Positions 1 through 7,880 of a stretch of DNA of 64,000 nt are shown here, piece after piece (the stretch's first letter is position 1; the number at the start of each line of letters is the position of its first letter). Origin of the DNA: Peribacillus sp044761985. Lineage in GTDB: Bacteria; Bacillota; Bacilli; Bacillales; DSM-1321. Below the pieces are notes generated by a model, which saw only the letters and a program-made list of their open reading frames with translations, made no database searches and was not told where the DNA came from. Both the position numbers and the translations under genes were made by a program. The stretch lies in assembly GCF_044761985.1 (NCBI RefSeq), contig NZ_JBIWDK010000002.1, positions 1 through 64,000 of the forward strand, read 5' to 3'.

Positions 1-68
1 CTCGACTTGCATGTATTAGGCACGCCGCCAGCGTTCGTCCTGAGCCAGGATCAAACTCTCCGAAGAAA
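1..68 (-). rRNA. rrs: 16S ribosomal RNA, 5' end only (partial)
   Basis: Read on the minus strand, this is the universally conserved 5' end of bacterial 16S rRNA: GGAGAGTTTGATCCTGGCTC, then the region ending in ACATGCAAGTCGAG. The gene runs off the left edge of the window. The mature 5' end is placed near 66-68 by comparison with Bacillus 16S, so it is approximate. Confidence 0.98.
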
Positions 69-147
69 TGTTTGACTTGCTCATTTTGCTTTTTTTATAG
101 TGTGTGCTCACTCAAAATTTACGTTGGCGCTTTGTTTTGTTCAGTTT

Positions 148-157
148 TCAAAGAGCA
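148..157 (-). promoter_or_regulatory. rRNA leader boxA-like antitermination site
   Basis: The minus strand reads TGCTCTTTGA followed by AAACTGAACA. This is the boxA-type sequence typical of Bacillus 16S leaders, which recruits the Nus antitermination factors. It lies about 80 nt upstream of the 16S 5' end and downstream of both promoters. Confidence 0.7.
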
Positions 158-191
158 ATTTCGTTGTCGTTTCTCTCAAAGCGACTTCGTT

Positions 192-221
192 AGTTTATCA
201 TGTTTCGTTGCTGTTTGTCAA
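192..221 (-). promoter_or_regulatory. rRNA operon promoter P2
   Basis: On the minus strand a TTGACA -35 (216-221) is followed after 18 nt by TAAACT (192-197). It is the promoter nearer to 16S, and tandem promoters are usual for Bacillus rrn operons. Confidence 0.75.
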
Positions 222-289
222 CAACTTTTTTAAAATAATTTTCAACAGCTTGTTGAGCCGTTTAAGTTGCTGTCTTAGCGACAAGAAAT

Positions 290-318
290 AATATACCATG
301 TATAAAAAATGTTTGCAA
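290..318 (-). promoter_or_regulatory. rRNA operon promoter P1
   Basis: On the minus strand TTGCAA (313-318) and TATATT (290-295) are separated by 17 nt. This is the upstream member of the tandem rrn promoter pair, in an A/T-rich context like an UP element. Apart from the leader and promoters, 69-470 holds no supported gene. Confidence 0.7.
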
Positions 319-481
319 TATATTTTTACAAAGTTTTTTTTAAAAAAGTTTTCATTTTCATTTCTTCTATATAAACTTCCCCTGCATTCACTTTATCTCC
401 GTAACAAAATTAAAATATCCCGCATATTTCATCTTGAATTTATATATAGATAGATTGATATCTTTTTTATGAGGTGAAATG

Positions 482-670
482 ATGAATCTTTTATTGGTTG
501 CGCTACTCATTTGTTATAGCATGGCTCTTTATTTATTCTGCACCGCTTTTTATGAAGCCATTAAATTCAGTAAAGAAAAAGGGAAAGTGAACGGCACGAC
601 CTTCTTATTCAGCTTTATCTTCGCCTTGATTTTCACCAGGATGACCTATTTATTCTATCCCTATGAATAA
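482..670 (+). CDS. small two-helix membrane protein, unknown function
   Basis: A 62-residue protein with a hydrophobic N-terminal helix (about residues 2-22), a short charged connector containing FSKEKGKVNG, and a second helix near residues 38-55. It is therefore probably a small inner-membrane protein. The start is placed at 482 rather than 479 because GAGGTG at 471-476 lies 5 nt from it, against 2 nt from 479. A strong hairpin follows the stop immediately, so it is a monocistronic unit between the rRNA promoters and the EamA gene. I recognise no family. Confidence 0.65.
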   Translation: MNLLLVALLICYSMALYLFCTAFYEAIKFSKEKGKVNGTTFLFSFIFALIFTRMTYLFYPYE

Positions 671-702
671 AAGCAGTAAGTCGCGTCAGACTTACTGCTT
701 TT
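669..702. terminator. bidirectional intrinsic terminator
   Basis: AAAAGCAGTAAG and CTTACTGCTTTT form a perfect 12-bp stem around a 10-nt loop. It sits between the convergent 62-aa gene and the EamA gene and can serve both. Its left arm includes the last bases of the stop codon. Confidence 0.85.
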
Positions 703-715
703 ATATGAGTCTTTT

Positions 716-1597
716 TCAACCTTCTTTCCCTTCAGCTTTTAAAAACGTCGTTAGACCAACCAAGATGATGGTGCCTCCGAGAACTTGAGTCCATAGAATA
801 GGCTCATCGAGAATAAAGTAAGCAAGGACCGTGGCTCCTACCGGCTCCAGAAGTATCGCCATCGAAATGGTTGTAGTACTTAGCCATTTCAATGTCCAGT
901 TGAATAACGAATGTCCTAATAACGTTGGAAAGATGGCAAGGAGAATGAAATAAATCCAATCTTCAACGGCATAGGGCGCGAGTGCCTCGCCTTTAACAAG
1001 AACATAGACGAACAAAGTAACCGCACTAATGCTATACACGACAAATGTGTATGTTATAGAAGAGATACGTTTTACAACACTCTGTCCAAACAATAGGTAA
1101 CCCGTTACTAATGCACATGCGATAAGGGCTAGGACATCTCCCCAAAGTGCCATCCCGCTGATTCGGAAATCTCCCCAGCTGATGACAAAACTTCCGGCTA
1201 TCGCGATGACGCCACTACCTATCGCTCTCAACGAAAACCTTTCTTTAAAAAAGAAGTAAGCCCCCGCGAAAGCGAATAACGGCTGAAGTGTGACAAGGAC
1301 TGTCGAACTGGCCACAGATGTGTAATTGAGCGATTCAAACCACAGTATGAAATGAAAGGCTAGAAACACACCAGCGGCAATCGATAACAACCAGTCCTTT
1401 TTCCGGATGAGCTTGAGTTCATGCCGGTACTTGATAAGGAAAACAGGAAGCATCAATAGAACGGTAAATAATAATCGATAAAAAGCAATGATTCCCGAAG
1501 GCGCAGTTGCTAATTTGACCAAGATCGCCGAAAAAGAAACCGAGGCTACTCCTATAGCTAAAGCCAAATAGGGATTCATTTTTGGTTTGGGCTGCAT
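716..1597 (-). CDS. EamA/DMT-superfamily transporter
   Basis: A 293-residue protein with about ten hydrophobic segments in two similar halves, the layout of EamA (drug/metabolite transporter) permeases. Supporting features are the N-terminal SFSAILVKLA stretch, FFKERFSLRAIGSGVIAIAG closing the first half, and an equivalent LLEPVGATVLAYFILDEPI in the second half. The E-P and D-E-P residues are typical of the family. The substrate cannot be told from sequence; relatives export amino acids or metabolites. The ATG follows GAGGAGAG at good spacing. It is convergent with the 62-aa gene and divergent from the MgtC-like gene. Confidence 0.9.
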   Translation of the reverse strand: MQPKPKMNPYLALAIGVASVSFSAILVKLATAPSGIIAFYRLLFTVLLMLPVFLIKYRHELKLIRKKDWLLSIAAGVFLAFHFILWFESLNYTSVASSTVLVTLQPLFAFAGAYFFFKERFSLRAIGSGVIAIAGSFVISWGDFRISGMALWGDVLALIACALVTGYLLFGQSVVKRISSITYTFVVYSISAVTLFVYVLVKGEALAPYAVEDWIYFILLAIFPTLLGHSLFNWTLKWLSTTTISMAILLEPVGATVLAYFILDEPILWTQVLGGTIILVGLTTFLKAEGKEG

Positions 1598-1733
1598 TCT
1601 CTCTCCTCTTTCCCCGAATTCTAGTTTGAAGTTTATTTTACTATGGTAGAATTATAAGGGATAGTTTATTTGAAATGGGCAATATTGAATAGATTATTAA
1701 TTCTTCTATCTTTTCTGAGGAGATGTGAATGGT

Positions 1734-2441
1734 ATGGAATGGGTGTTCGAACCTCAATCTGAACTGCAGATATTGATAAAGTTAGGGATTTCGGCTCTCC
1801 TCGGATTAATCATTGGGTTAGAGAGGGAGATGAAACGGAAACCAGTCGGACTAAAAACAAGTCTGGTCATTTCCATCGTCAGCTGTTTATTAACAATCGT
1901 TTCGTTGGAATCAGCTTATAAATTTCCAGGCAGTGACGATGTTAATATCACGATGGACCCTCTTCGTCTTGCGGCCCAAATCGTATCAGGGGTCGGTTTC
2001 ATCGGTGCAGGGGTCATCCTGCGTCGCGATAATAACAGCATTTCCGGTTTAACGACCGCCGCCATCATATGGGGTGCCGCAGGTATTGGGATTGCGGTCG
2101 GGGCAGGGTTCTTCCTTGAAGCGATCGCTGGAGTCATCCTGTTAATCATCAGTGTCGAATTGGTGCCGTCCCTTGTCACTTGGCTCGGACCAAGAAAATT
2201 GAGACAAAAGGAAATCTTTCTAAAGCTAGAGATCAAGGGTAAAGATGATATTGCTATCGTACTGAAGAAAATTAAAGAAGAGAATATTTACATCAAGGCG
2301 CTTCGGATTAAAGATGTCGAAGAAGACCTTCACCTTTTAACACTAAAAGTGTTGGTCGATTATAAAGTCAAGACTTCCGAGGTGTACTATACCGTCTCTA
2401 AACTCAGTGAAATATCCAGAGTGGAAATTGAAAATGGCTAA
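1734..2441 (+). CDS. MgtC/SapB family membrane protein
   Basis: About 235 residues. The N-terminal 140 residues form a multi-helix MgtC domain with the signatures GLIIGLEREMKRKPVGLKT and GVGFIGAGVILRR. The C-terminal 80 residues are a soluble ACT-like regulatory domain rich in Lys/Glu. MgtC proteins are linked to growth at low magnesium and to control of membrane potential; the precise role here is unknown. I prefer the ATG at 1734 to the GTG at 1725 because GAGGAG (1717-1722) is only 2 nt from the latter. The short upstream region shows no M-box riboswitch. A terminator follows directly. Confidence 0.9.
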   Translation: MEWVFEPQSELQILIKLGISALLGLIIGLEREMKRKPVGLKTSLVISIVSCLLTIVSLESAYKFPGSDDVNITMDPLRLAAQIVSGVGFIGAGVILRRDNNSISGLTTAAIIWGAAGIGIAVGAGFFLEAIAGVILLIISVELVPSLVTWLGPRKLRQKEIFLKLEIKGKDDIAIVLKKIKEENIYIKALRIKDVEEDLHLLTLKVLVDYKVKTSEVYYTVSKLSEISRVEIENG

Positions 2442-2447
2442 TGTACA

Positions 2448-2480
2448 AAACCCGTTTGAATTCCTTCAAACGGGTTTTTC
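2448..2480 (+). terminator. terminator of the MgtC-like gene
   Basis: AAACCCGTTTGAA and TTCAAACGGGTTT form a 13-bp stem with a 4-nt loop, followed by a T run. Confidence 0.9.
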
Positions 2481-2559
2481 TTACTCATTTTACAAATTAT
2501 AAAATTTAATATTGACTTTTCTTCGGATTCCGAATAAAATAATTATTGTACCATAACCC

Positions 2560-2632
2560 GGGGGCTTAGCTCAGCTGGGAGAGCGTTTGGCTGGCAGCCA
2601 AGAGGTCAGGGGTTCGATCCCCCTAGTCTCCA
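2560..2632 (+). tRNA. tRNA-Ala (anticodon GGC)
   Basis: A complete cloverleaf of 73 nt. It has a 7-bp acceptor with two G-U pairs, a GCTC/GAGC D-stem, an anticodon arm TTTGG-CTGGCAG-CCAAG with anticodon GGC, a GGTC-type variable loop and a T-arm AGGGG-TTCGATC-CCCCT with discriminator A. CCA is not encoded; the next bases are TAC. It stands alone rather than in a tRNA cluster. Identity is alanine from the anticodon and the G3-U70 pair. Confidence 0.95.
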
Positions 2633-2640
2633 TACTTCGA

Positions 2641-2670
2641 AACCCTTTGCTTTTAAGCAAAGGGTTTTTC
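2641..2670 (+). terminator. terminator of the tRNA-Ala gene
   Basis: AACCCTTTGC and GCAAAGGGTT form a 10-bp stem around TTTTAA, followed by a T run, 8 nt after the tRNA end. Confidence 0.9.
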
Positions 2671-2671
2671 T

Positions 2672-2988
2672 TTGTATCCCTCCCCTTTTCTTCTCAAAAA
2701 ACTTCCCTTTATAATCGCCTTAACAGTAATTCATGCTTTTTCCCTCTACGTTGAAATAGCTACATTTTGCTTACCTTTGCCTCGATACCATTCTCATCTC
2801 ACATCGGACGATTCAAACCAGCCACTCATCAGTTGTTTTTTCTTGTGTTTCTGATATTTTTAGAAGAGTGAAGGAGCTAACTGTTTTCGGAATAAATTCG
2901 TCAGGCACTTTTTCACATTTATTTTAACTAAAGTGGAAATAAGGGTACAATTAATAACTCTTATATAAATAATTAATGAGGTGAAAGA
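2672..2988. other. intergenic stretch, no gene recognised
   Basis: A/T-rich spacer between the tRNA terminator and map. The open frame at 2672-2854 (+) has no ribosome site and no recognisable protein character. Only the GAGGTG ribosome site of map at the right end is functional as far as I can see. Confidence 0.5.
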
Positions 2989-3729
2989 ATGATTGCAAAG
3001 ACTGAAGAAGATTTTAATGGCTTGAAAGAAATCGGCAAAATTATTGCCTCCATTAGAGATGAATTGGTACAAAGATCAGTCCCTGGCGTAACGACCAAAG
3101 AACTTGATGATATTGCTGGAGAACTGCTAAAGAAGGCAGGTGCCATTTCCGCCCCAAAAGGGGAATATGATTTTCCTGGTTATACGTGCATTAGCATTAA
3201 CGAAGAAGTGGCGCATGGCATTCCAGGTGAACGGGTTATTCAAGAAGGGGATCTCGTAAATATAGATGTCTCCGCTTCAAAGAATGGTTATTTCGCAGAT
3301 ACAGGAATCTCATTTGTAGTAGGAGAGGGCAATGAAGTCTTAACGAAACTATGCGATGTCGCTAAAAAGGCATTTGATGCAGGTCTCAAGAAAGCAAAAC
3401 CTGGTGCCAAGAAAAGCAAAATCGGAAAAGCGGTCTTTGAAACCGCGAAACAACATGGATTCACTGTTATCGAAAATCTTACGGGACATGGTGTCGGACG
3501 AAAGATCCACGAAGCACCTGCCCATATTTGTAATTATTATGATCCTTGGGATAACGAAATACTAAAGGAAGGGATGGTTATCGCATTCGAGCCATTTATT
3601 TCAACCTTTGAAGAAGAAGTATTCCAAAAAGAAGATAATTGGACCTATGCCACAGAAAAAAGCTTTGTAGCTCAATTGGAGCATACGATTATCCTTACTA
3701 AAAATGGCCCGATTATTGTCACCCTTTAA
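2989..3729 (+). CDS. map: type I methionine aminopeptidase
   Basis: A 246-residue cytosolic metallopeptidase that removes N-terminal methionine from nascent proteins. All five metal ligands are visible: Asp in NIDVSASKNG, Asp in YFADTGISF, His in LTGHGVGRKIHE, Glu in IAFEPFIS and Glu in QLEHTIIL. The length fits the short type I class without an N-terminal extension. It is not beside the ribosomal protein/adk cluster where the housekeeping map normally sits in Bacillus, so it is probably the second paralogue (as YflG is in B. subtilis). That assignment is inference. The ATG follows GAGGTG, and it is followed by its own terminator. Confidence 0.95.
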   Translation: MIAKTEEDFNGLKEIGKIIASIRDELVQRSVPGVTTKELDDIAGELLKKAGAISAPKGEYDFPGYTCISINEEVAHGIPGERVIQEGDLVNIDVSASKNGYFADTGISFVVGEGNEVLTKLCDVAKKAFDAGLKKAKPGAKKSKIGKAVFETAKQHGFTVIENLTGHGVGRKIHEAPAHICNYYDPWDNEILKEGMVIAFEPFISTFEEEVFQKEDNWTYATEKSFVAQLEHTIILTKNGPIIVTL

Positions 3730-3774
3730 TTCAAGCATAGACGGTAAAGTTTTATATTAAAATAGTAGTACACG

Positions 3775-3801
3775 GCGGAGTGTTCTTTACACTCCGCTTT
3801 T
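3775..3801 (+). terminator. terminator of map
   Basis: GCGGAGTG and CACTCCGC form an 8-bp stem with a 7-nt loop, followed by TTTTAT. Confidence 0.85.
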
Positions 3802-3856
3802 ATCTCGTCAGGTAGGGAATATTGCGAGAATGATTCGGGGAGTGAAGGCATTTACG

Positions 3857-4033
3857 CTAACTTCTACTCATCATTTTCTTGATCTTGCGAACAGCGGGTA
3901 CTAGAACGGATTCTTGTACTTTTGTAAGGGCTACACCCAACCCAACCATCAGCATCAAGGCGATAATCAATCCTAATACCAAGCTCACTATTTCTCCAAC
4001 TTCTTTAAATACAGCAACCAATACGGCAACCAT
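3857..4033 (-). CDS. small single-helix membrane protein, 58 aa
   Basis: A 58-codon minus-strand frame beginning MVAVLVAVFKEVGEIVSLVL and ending in VRKIKKMMSRS. A long hydrophobic helix (about residues 15-36, IVSLVLGLIIALMLMVGLGV) is followed by a Lys/Arg-rich tail, so an N-out/C-in anchor is plausible. A GGGAGGCG ribosome site lies upstream of the ATG at 4033. No family is recognised. The 4034-4281 interval upstream contains no other gene; the plus-strand frame at 3879-4118 is its antisense shadow. Confidence 0.6.
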   Translation of the reverse strand: MVAVLVAVFKEVGEIVSLVLGLIIALMLMVGLGVALTKVQESVLVPAVRKIKKMMSRS

Positions 4034-4281
4034 TCCACTCGCCTCCCTTTACCACCACTTTTTTACGAACTTCTCACCAAACTTAAGTGAAGGATTATTT
4101 ACTTTCCCTTTTCCGTGACATTAACTGAACGAACGATTACCTATAGATAGTCTCATTATAACCAAATGTATAATATTGGTCCATTTACCACCTTTGTGAA
4201 TATGAAGACACGCCCGACTCCGCTAGTCCGCTATCCATTTCTTTACTCATAATATGTAGTTCCCTTTTTGGTAATGACATC

Positions 4282-4314
4282 AAAAAAAGCTAGCCCAATC
4301 ACTCGAGCTAGCTT
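4282..4314 (-). terminator. terminator of the AGCS symporter gene
   Basis: On the minus strand AAGCTAGC and GCTAGCTT form the stem and a run of seven T follows. Confidence 0.8.
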
Positions 4315-4343
4315 AATTGAAATACATATATCATTTCATAGGA

Positions 4344-5798
4344 TTATGATATTTTCTCTTCATCCTTCATATATTCATGCTCCCAGAAATCCGCATTTTT
4401 AATCCCCAATGCTTTTGGATCAAAAACTGGGTCCACCCCTTGTTTCTTTTGTTTCTCGTAATCCCGTAATGTTATGAGTGCTGGTTTGGCTAGAATCAGA
4501 ATCGCTATGACATTGAGCCATACCATGATTCCTAACCCCGCATCCCCTAAGGCCCAAGCCACTTCTGCCGTTCGGATCGTTCCATAAAAAGTGGCGGCAA
4601 GGATAATGACCTTCAAGGTGTGCATCGCCCATTTACTATTCCGATTTCGCATCAGGTAAGCAATGTTCGTTTCTGCGATATAATAGTAGGCCATGATGGT
4701 CGTAAAGGCGAAGAAAAAGAGGGCTATAGCAACGAATCCTGCACCAAACCCAGGAATCACACTATCAATGGCCGCTTGTGTATAGCCTGGACCAGGTTCC
4801 ACCTCTCCTAAGTTATTCACGATTGACGTCCCATCTTCCGCTTGCGTATTGTACATGCCTGTGAATAAGATCATGAAGGCAGTAGCCGAACAAACGAATA
4901 GGGTGTCTATATAAACGGAAAAAGCTTGGACAAGGCCTTGCTTGGCCGGATGGGAAACTTCGGCTGCAGCTGCTGGGTGAGCACCCGTTCCTTGACCAGC
5001 CTCATTCGAGTACACGCCGCGTTTCACTCCCCACGCGATGGCCATCCCGATCAACCCACCAAATGCAGAATCCAGACCAAAAGCACTTCTAAATATTAAT
5101 GATATGACACCGGGTAATTCTGCGATATTCATGAAGACGATGATAACGGATAATAGAATATACCCGAGGGCCATAAACGGAACAATTAGTTGTGCTGCAT
5201 TAGCGATCCTCTTTACGCCACCGAATATGATGAACCCAAGTAAAAGGACCACGGCAATTCCTGTGATGAACGGCTCAACACCGAAGGCATTTTCCACTCC
5301 AGCGGCAATGGAATTGGACTGGACGCCTGGCATAAGAATCGCCATTGCGATAAGTGCCGCGCCTGCGAAGAGGACGGCGAACCATTTCCACCCTATCCCT
5401 TTTTCAATATAATAAGCAGGCCCCCCACGATATTGACCGTCTTGCTTCACTTTATAAATCTGGGCTAACGTAGATTCTATGAATGCGCTGGATGCCCCTA
5501 TGAAAGCAATGGCCCACATCCAAAAAACCGCACCTGGTCCACCGAAGGCGATGGCCGTCGCCACCCCAGCTATATTCCCTGTCCCGACACGTCCTGAAAG
5601 GGCAATGGATAAAGCCTGGAATGAAGAAACCCCCGCTTTCGAACTCTTTCCCCGGAACATCAATACAATCATTTCTTTAATATGCCTAACTTGTAGAAAA
5701 CGCGTCAATATGGAGAATAATAGCCCGACCCCCAATAAGATATAAATGACCGGCGAGCTCCATAACACTCCATTCAAAGCATCTATGAATTCCTTCAA
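4344..5798 (-). CDS. alanine/glycine:cation symporter (AGCS family)
   Basis: A 484-residue protein with about ten membrane helices that imports alanine, glycine or glutamine with Na+ or H+. Family hallmarks are visible: SSFQALSIALSGRVGTGNIA near residue 60, GGPGAVFWMWAIAFIGASSA, the GGPAYYIEKG loop and GVKRGVYSNEAGQGTGAHP, which is the AGCS signature. It resembles AlsT-type proteins, but substrate cannot be fixed. The start is a TTG preceded by GGGGGG. It has its own terminator. I see no glycine riboswitch upstream. Confidence 0.93.
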   Translation of the reverse strand: MKEFIDALNGVLWSSPVIYILLGVGLLFSILTRFLQVRHIKEMIVLMFRGKSSKAGVSSFQALSIALSGRVGTGNIAGVATAIAFGGPGAVFWMWAIAFIGASSAFIESTLAQIYKVKQDGQYRGGPAYYIEKGIGWKWFAVLFAGAALIAMAILMPGVQSNSIAAGVENAFGVEPFITGIAVVLLLGFIIFGGVKRIANAAQLIVPFMALGYILLSVIIVFMNIAELPGVISLIFRSAFGLDSAFGGLIGMAIAWGVKRGVYSNEAGQGTGAHPAAAAEVSHPAKQGLVQAFSVYIDTLFVCSATAFMILFTGMYNTQAEDGTSIVNNLGEVEPGPGYTQAAIDSVIPGFGAGFVAIALFFFAFTTIMAYYYIAETNIAYLMRNRNSKWAMHTLKVIILAATFYGTIRTAEVAWALGDAGLGIMVWLNVIAILILAKPALITLRDYEKQKKQGVDPVFDPKALGIKNADFWEHEYMKDEEKIS

Positions 5799-5933
5799 GT
5801 AAGTTCCCCCCTTTTATCGATTAGAATATTCAAAATTATATAACAATTTATATTTTTCCACAATATGTTATGTTAGTTTTTCTTACATTTGAAATAATTT
5901 TGTCGTAAAAAAGGGGAACCTTCTTGACAGCAT

Positions 5934-5972
5934 AAAAAAGAAACGCCTGCGTTATCCGCTGGCGTTTCTACT
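5934..5972 (-). terminator. terminator of glpD
   Basis: On the minus strand AGAAACGCC and GGCGTTTCT form the main stem with extra inner pairing (GCG/CGC), followed by a T run. It lies 13 nt after the glpD stop. Confidence 0.85.
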
Positions 5973-5984
5973 TTCATATGGAGG

Positions 5985-7637
5985 TCACAAGACTGAAGTA
6001 GCGCCTTGTATTGCGTGTTCCAGTTCACTTGTTCTTTTCTTTGTAACTGATTCGTTCCAACCAAAGTATTCAGCCATGTAGTTGGTTACGGCTTCTTTAT
6101 GAGTTTGAACCAAATCGATATCAAACAGAAGCGTTCCAGTTCTGCGGAAGAAGAAATCTACAGGAGTGGCTGCCATTTCATGGTCCAGTGCATATTGCAA
6201 TTGTACGAATAACACTTGCGGTAGGCCTGTACGGCTTCCCCCATCCTTTTCATTGATGGCAATGTTAAATAACACCGGCGCGTTCGACCCGTACATGGAC
6301 AGGATCTTTCTTGAATCTTCAACAGAGAGCCCTGCATCTACACCCATTTGAATATGGTTCTTGATGTATTCAGGGAAGTTGTTCGACCCACCTACATCTC
6401 CACCTGAAACGCGGATCCGTTTTGTACTATGATCAGCGAACAATTTGTTCAAGTCCTCTGAAAACTTCTTGGCCACTAGGTCTACGGTCGTTTTGGCCAT
6501 TTTGCGGTACCCGGTCAATTTCCCACCGGCAATCGTGATAAGACCTGAATCGGACACCCATATTTCATCTTTTCGTGAAATTTCAGAAGGGTCCTTGCCT
6601 TCTTCCAGAATCAATGGTCTTACACCGGACCAGGTTGACTCGATATCTGCATCCGTAACCTTCACTTCAGGGAACATGAAAGCTATCGCCTTCAAGATAT
6701 AATCACGGTCTTCTTGCGTTACACCCGGATCTATCGGATCTCCTTCATAAAAGGTATCTGTCGTTCCAACATAAGCTTTACCCGCACGCGGAATGGCAAA
6801 GACCATCCGTTTATCCGGCGTATCGAAATAAATGGCCTGTTTCAAAGGGAACTTCGATTGGTCAATGACGATGTGAACACCCTTGGATAGCTTAAGCGTT
6901 TTTCCTTTTTTCGAGTTATCTTTTTCACGAATTGAATCGACCCATGGTCCAGCTGCATTGACCACTTTTGCTCCAAGTATTTCGTATTCTTCATCTGAAT
7001 GTACGTCCCGGACTTTTACTCCAGCAATTTTACCATCTTCATAGACCAATTTTTCTACCTTCGTATAGTTGATGGGAGTCGCCCCTTTATCGACGGCCGC
7101 CTTCATGACTTCAATCGTCAGACGCGCATCATCCGTACGGTACTCAACATAATACCCTCCACCTTTAAGCCCGTCTTTCTTGACAAGCGGTTCTTTCTTC
7201 AAGGTTTCATCCGCAGTAAGCATTTTTCTCCGTTCACTTCTCTTGACGCCTGCAAGGAAATCATAGACACGGAGACCGATAGATGTGCTGAATTTGCCAA
7301 ATGTCCCACCTGCATGCATCGGAAGGAGCATCCATTCCGGTGTCGTTACATGCGGTCCATTTTCAAAAACGATTTCTCTCTCTTTACCTACCTCGGCAAC
7401 CATCTTCACTTCCAACTGCTTAAGGTAACGCAATCCACCGTGGACAAGCTTGGTTGATCGACTTGATGTACCAGCCGCAAAGTCTTGCATTTCAACTAAT
7501 GCCACTTTCATGCCGCGTACGGTCGCATCCAATGCTATCCCTGCACCGGTGATGCCTCCACCTATTACAACTAAATCAAATTTCTCTTTTTTTAATTTAT
7601 CGATTGTTTCTTTTCTATATCTATTTGAAAACCTCAT
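5985..7637 (-). CDS. glpD: aerobic glycerol-3-phosphate dehydrogenase
   Basis: A 550-residue FAD enzyme that oxidises glycerol 3-phosphate to dihydroxyacetone phosphate and passes electrons to menaquinone at the membrane. The N-terminal Rossmann motif is DLVVIGGGITGAGIALDATV, followed by the family block AAGTSSRSTKLVHGGLRYL. TIAGGKLTGYRKMA is the conserved substrate/FAD segment, with the usual C-terminal helical domain. Length matches B. subtilis GlpD. It is the last gene of the glycerol cluster and is preceded by its own leader with a terminator-like hairpin, so GlpP antitermination is expected. The ATG follows AAGGAGG. Confidence 0.97.
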   Translation of the reverse strand: MRFSNRYRKETIDKLKKEKFDLVVIGGGITGAGIALDATVRGMKVALVEMQDFAAGTSSRSTKLVHGGLRYLKQLEVKMVAEVGKEREIVFENGPHVTTPEWMLLPMHAGGTFGKFSTSIGLRVYDFLAGVKRSERRKMLTADETLKKEPLVKKDGLKGGGYYVEYRTDDARLTIEVMKAAVDKGATPINYTKVEKLVYEDGKIAGVKVRDVHSDEEYEILGAKVVNAAGPWVDSIREKDNSKKGKTLKLSKGVHIVIDQSKFPLKQAIYFDTPDKRMVFAIPRAGKAYVGTTDTFYEGDPIDPGVTQEDRDYILKAIAFMFPEVKVTDADIESTWSGVRPLILEEGKDPSEISRKDEIWVSDSGLITIAGGKLTGYRKMAKTTVDLVAKKFSEDLNKLFADHSTKRIRVSGGDVGGSNNFPEYIKNHIQMGVDAGLSVEDSRKILSMYGSNAPVLFNIAINEKDGGSRTGLPQVLFVQLQYALDHEMAATPVDFFFRRTGTLLFDIDLVQTHKEAVTNYMAEYFGWNESVTKKRTSELEHAIQGATSVL

Positions 7638-7753
7638 ATCTAACTCCTCCTTGGGGTGTTATCTTGTTGGTTCTTCTAATAATCAGCATATACTCTATTA
7701 TCTTCCCATTCTAGTAAGCCAATAACCATAATCAGGATATAAATATAGAGAAA

Positions 7754-7803
7754 GAGACCACAAATGCACATCATCGATTTCTCGATAACGCATTCGTGGT
7801 CTC
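7754..7803 (-). promoter_or_regulatory. glpD leader terminator, probable GlpP antitermination target
   Basis: A 14-bp inverted repeat with one mismatch (arms 7754-7767 and 7790-7803) contains an inner ATCGA/TCGAT helix. On the minus strand it is followed by a T-rich tract. It sits in the 243-nt glpK-glpD gap, about 115 nt before the glpD start. In B. subtilis GlpP with glycerol 3-phosphate prevents termination at an equivalent hairpin. Confidence 0.8.
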
Positions 7804-7880
7804 TCCTATTCTCCGGCCGAGTTATTAACTTGTTTTCAGTATATCATAGTGTTGCCTGTATTTAAAAGACTTTGCTTATT

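Noticed and set aside
100..291. 63-codon plus-strand frame in the rRNA leader
   Set aside because: It lies antisense to the rRNA leader and promoters and has no ribosome site.
5799..5930. Glycine riboswitch before the AGCS symporter gene
   Set aside because: No tandem gcvT-type aptamer core in the short upstream region.
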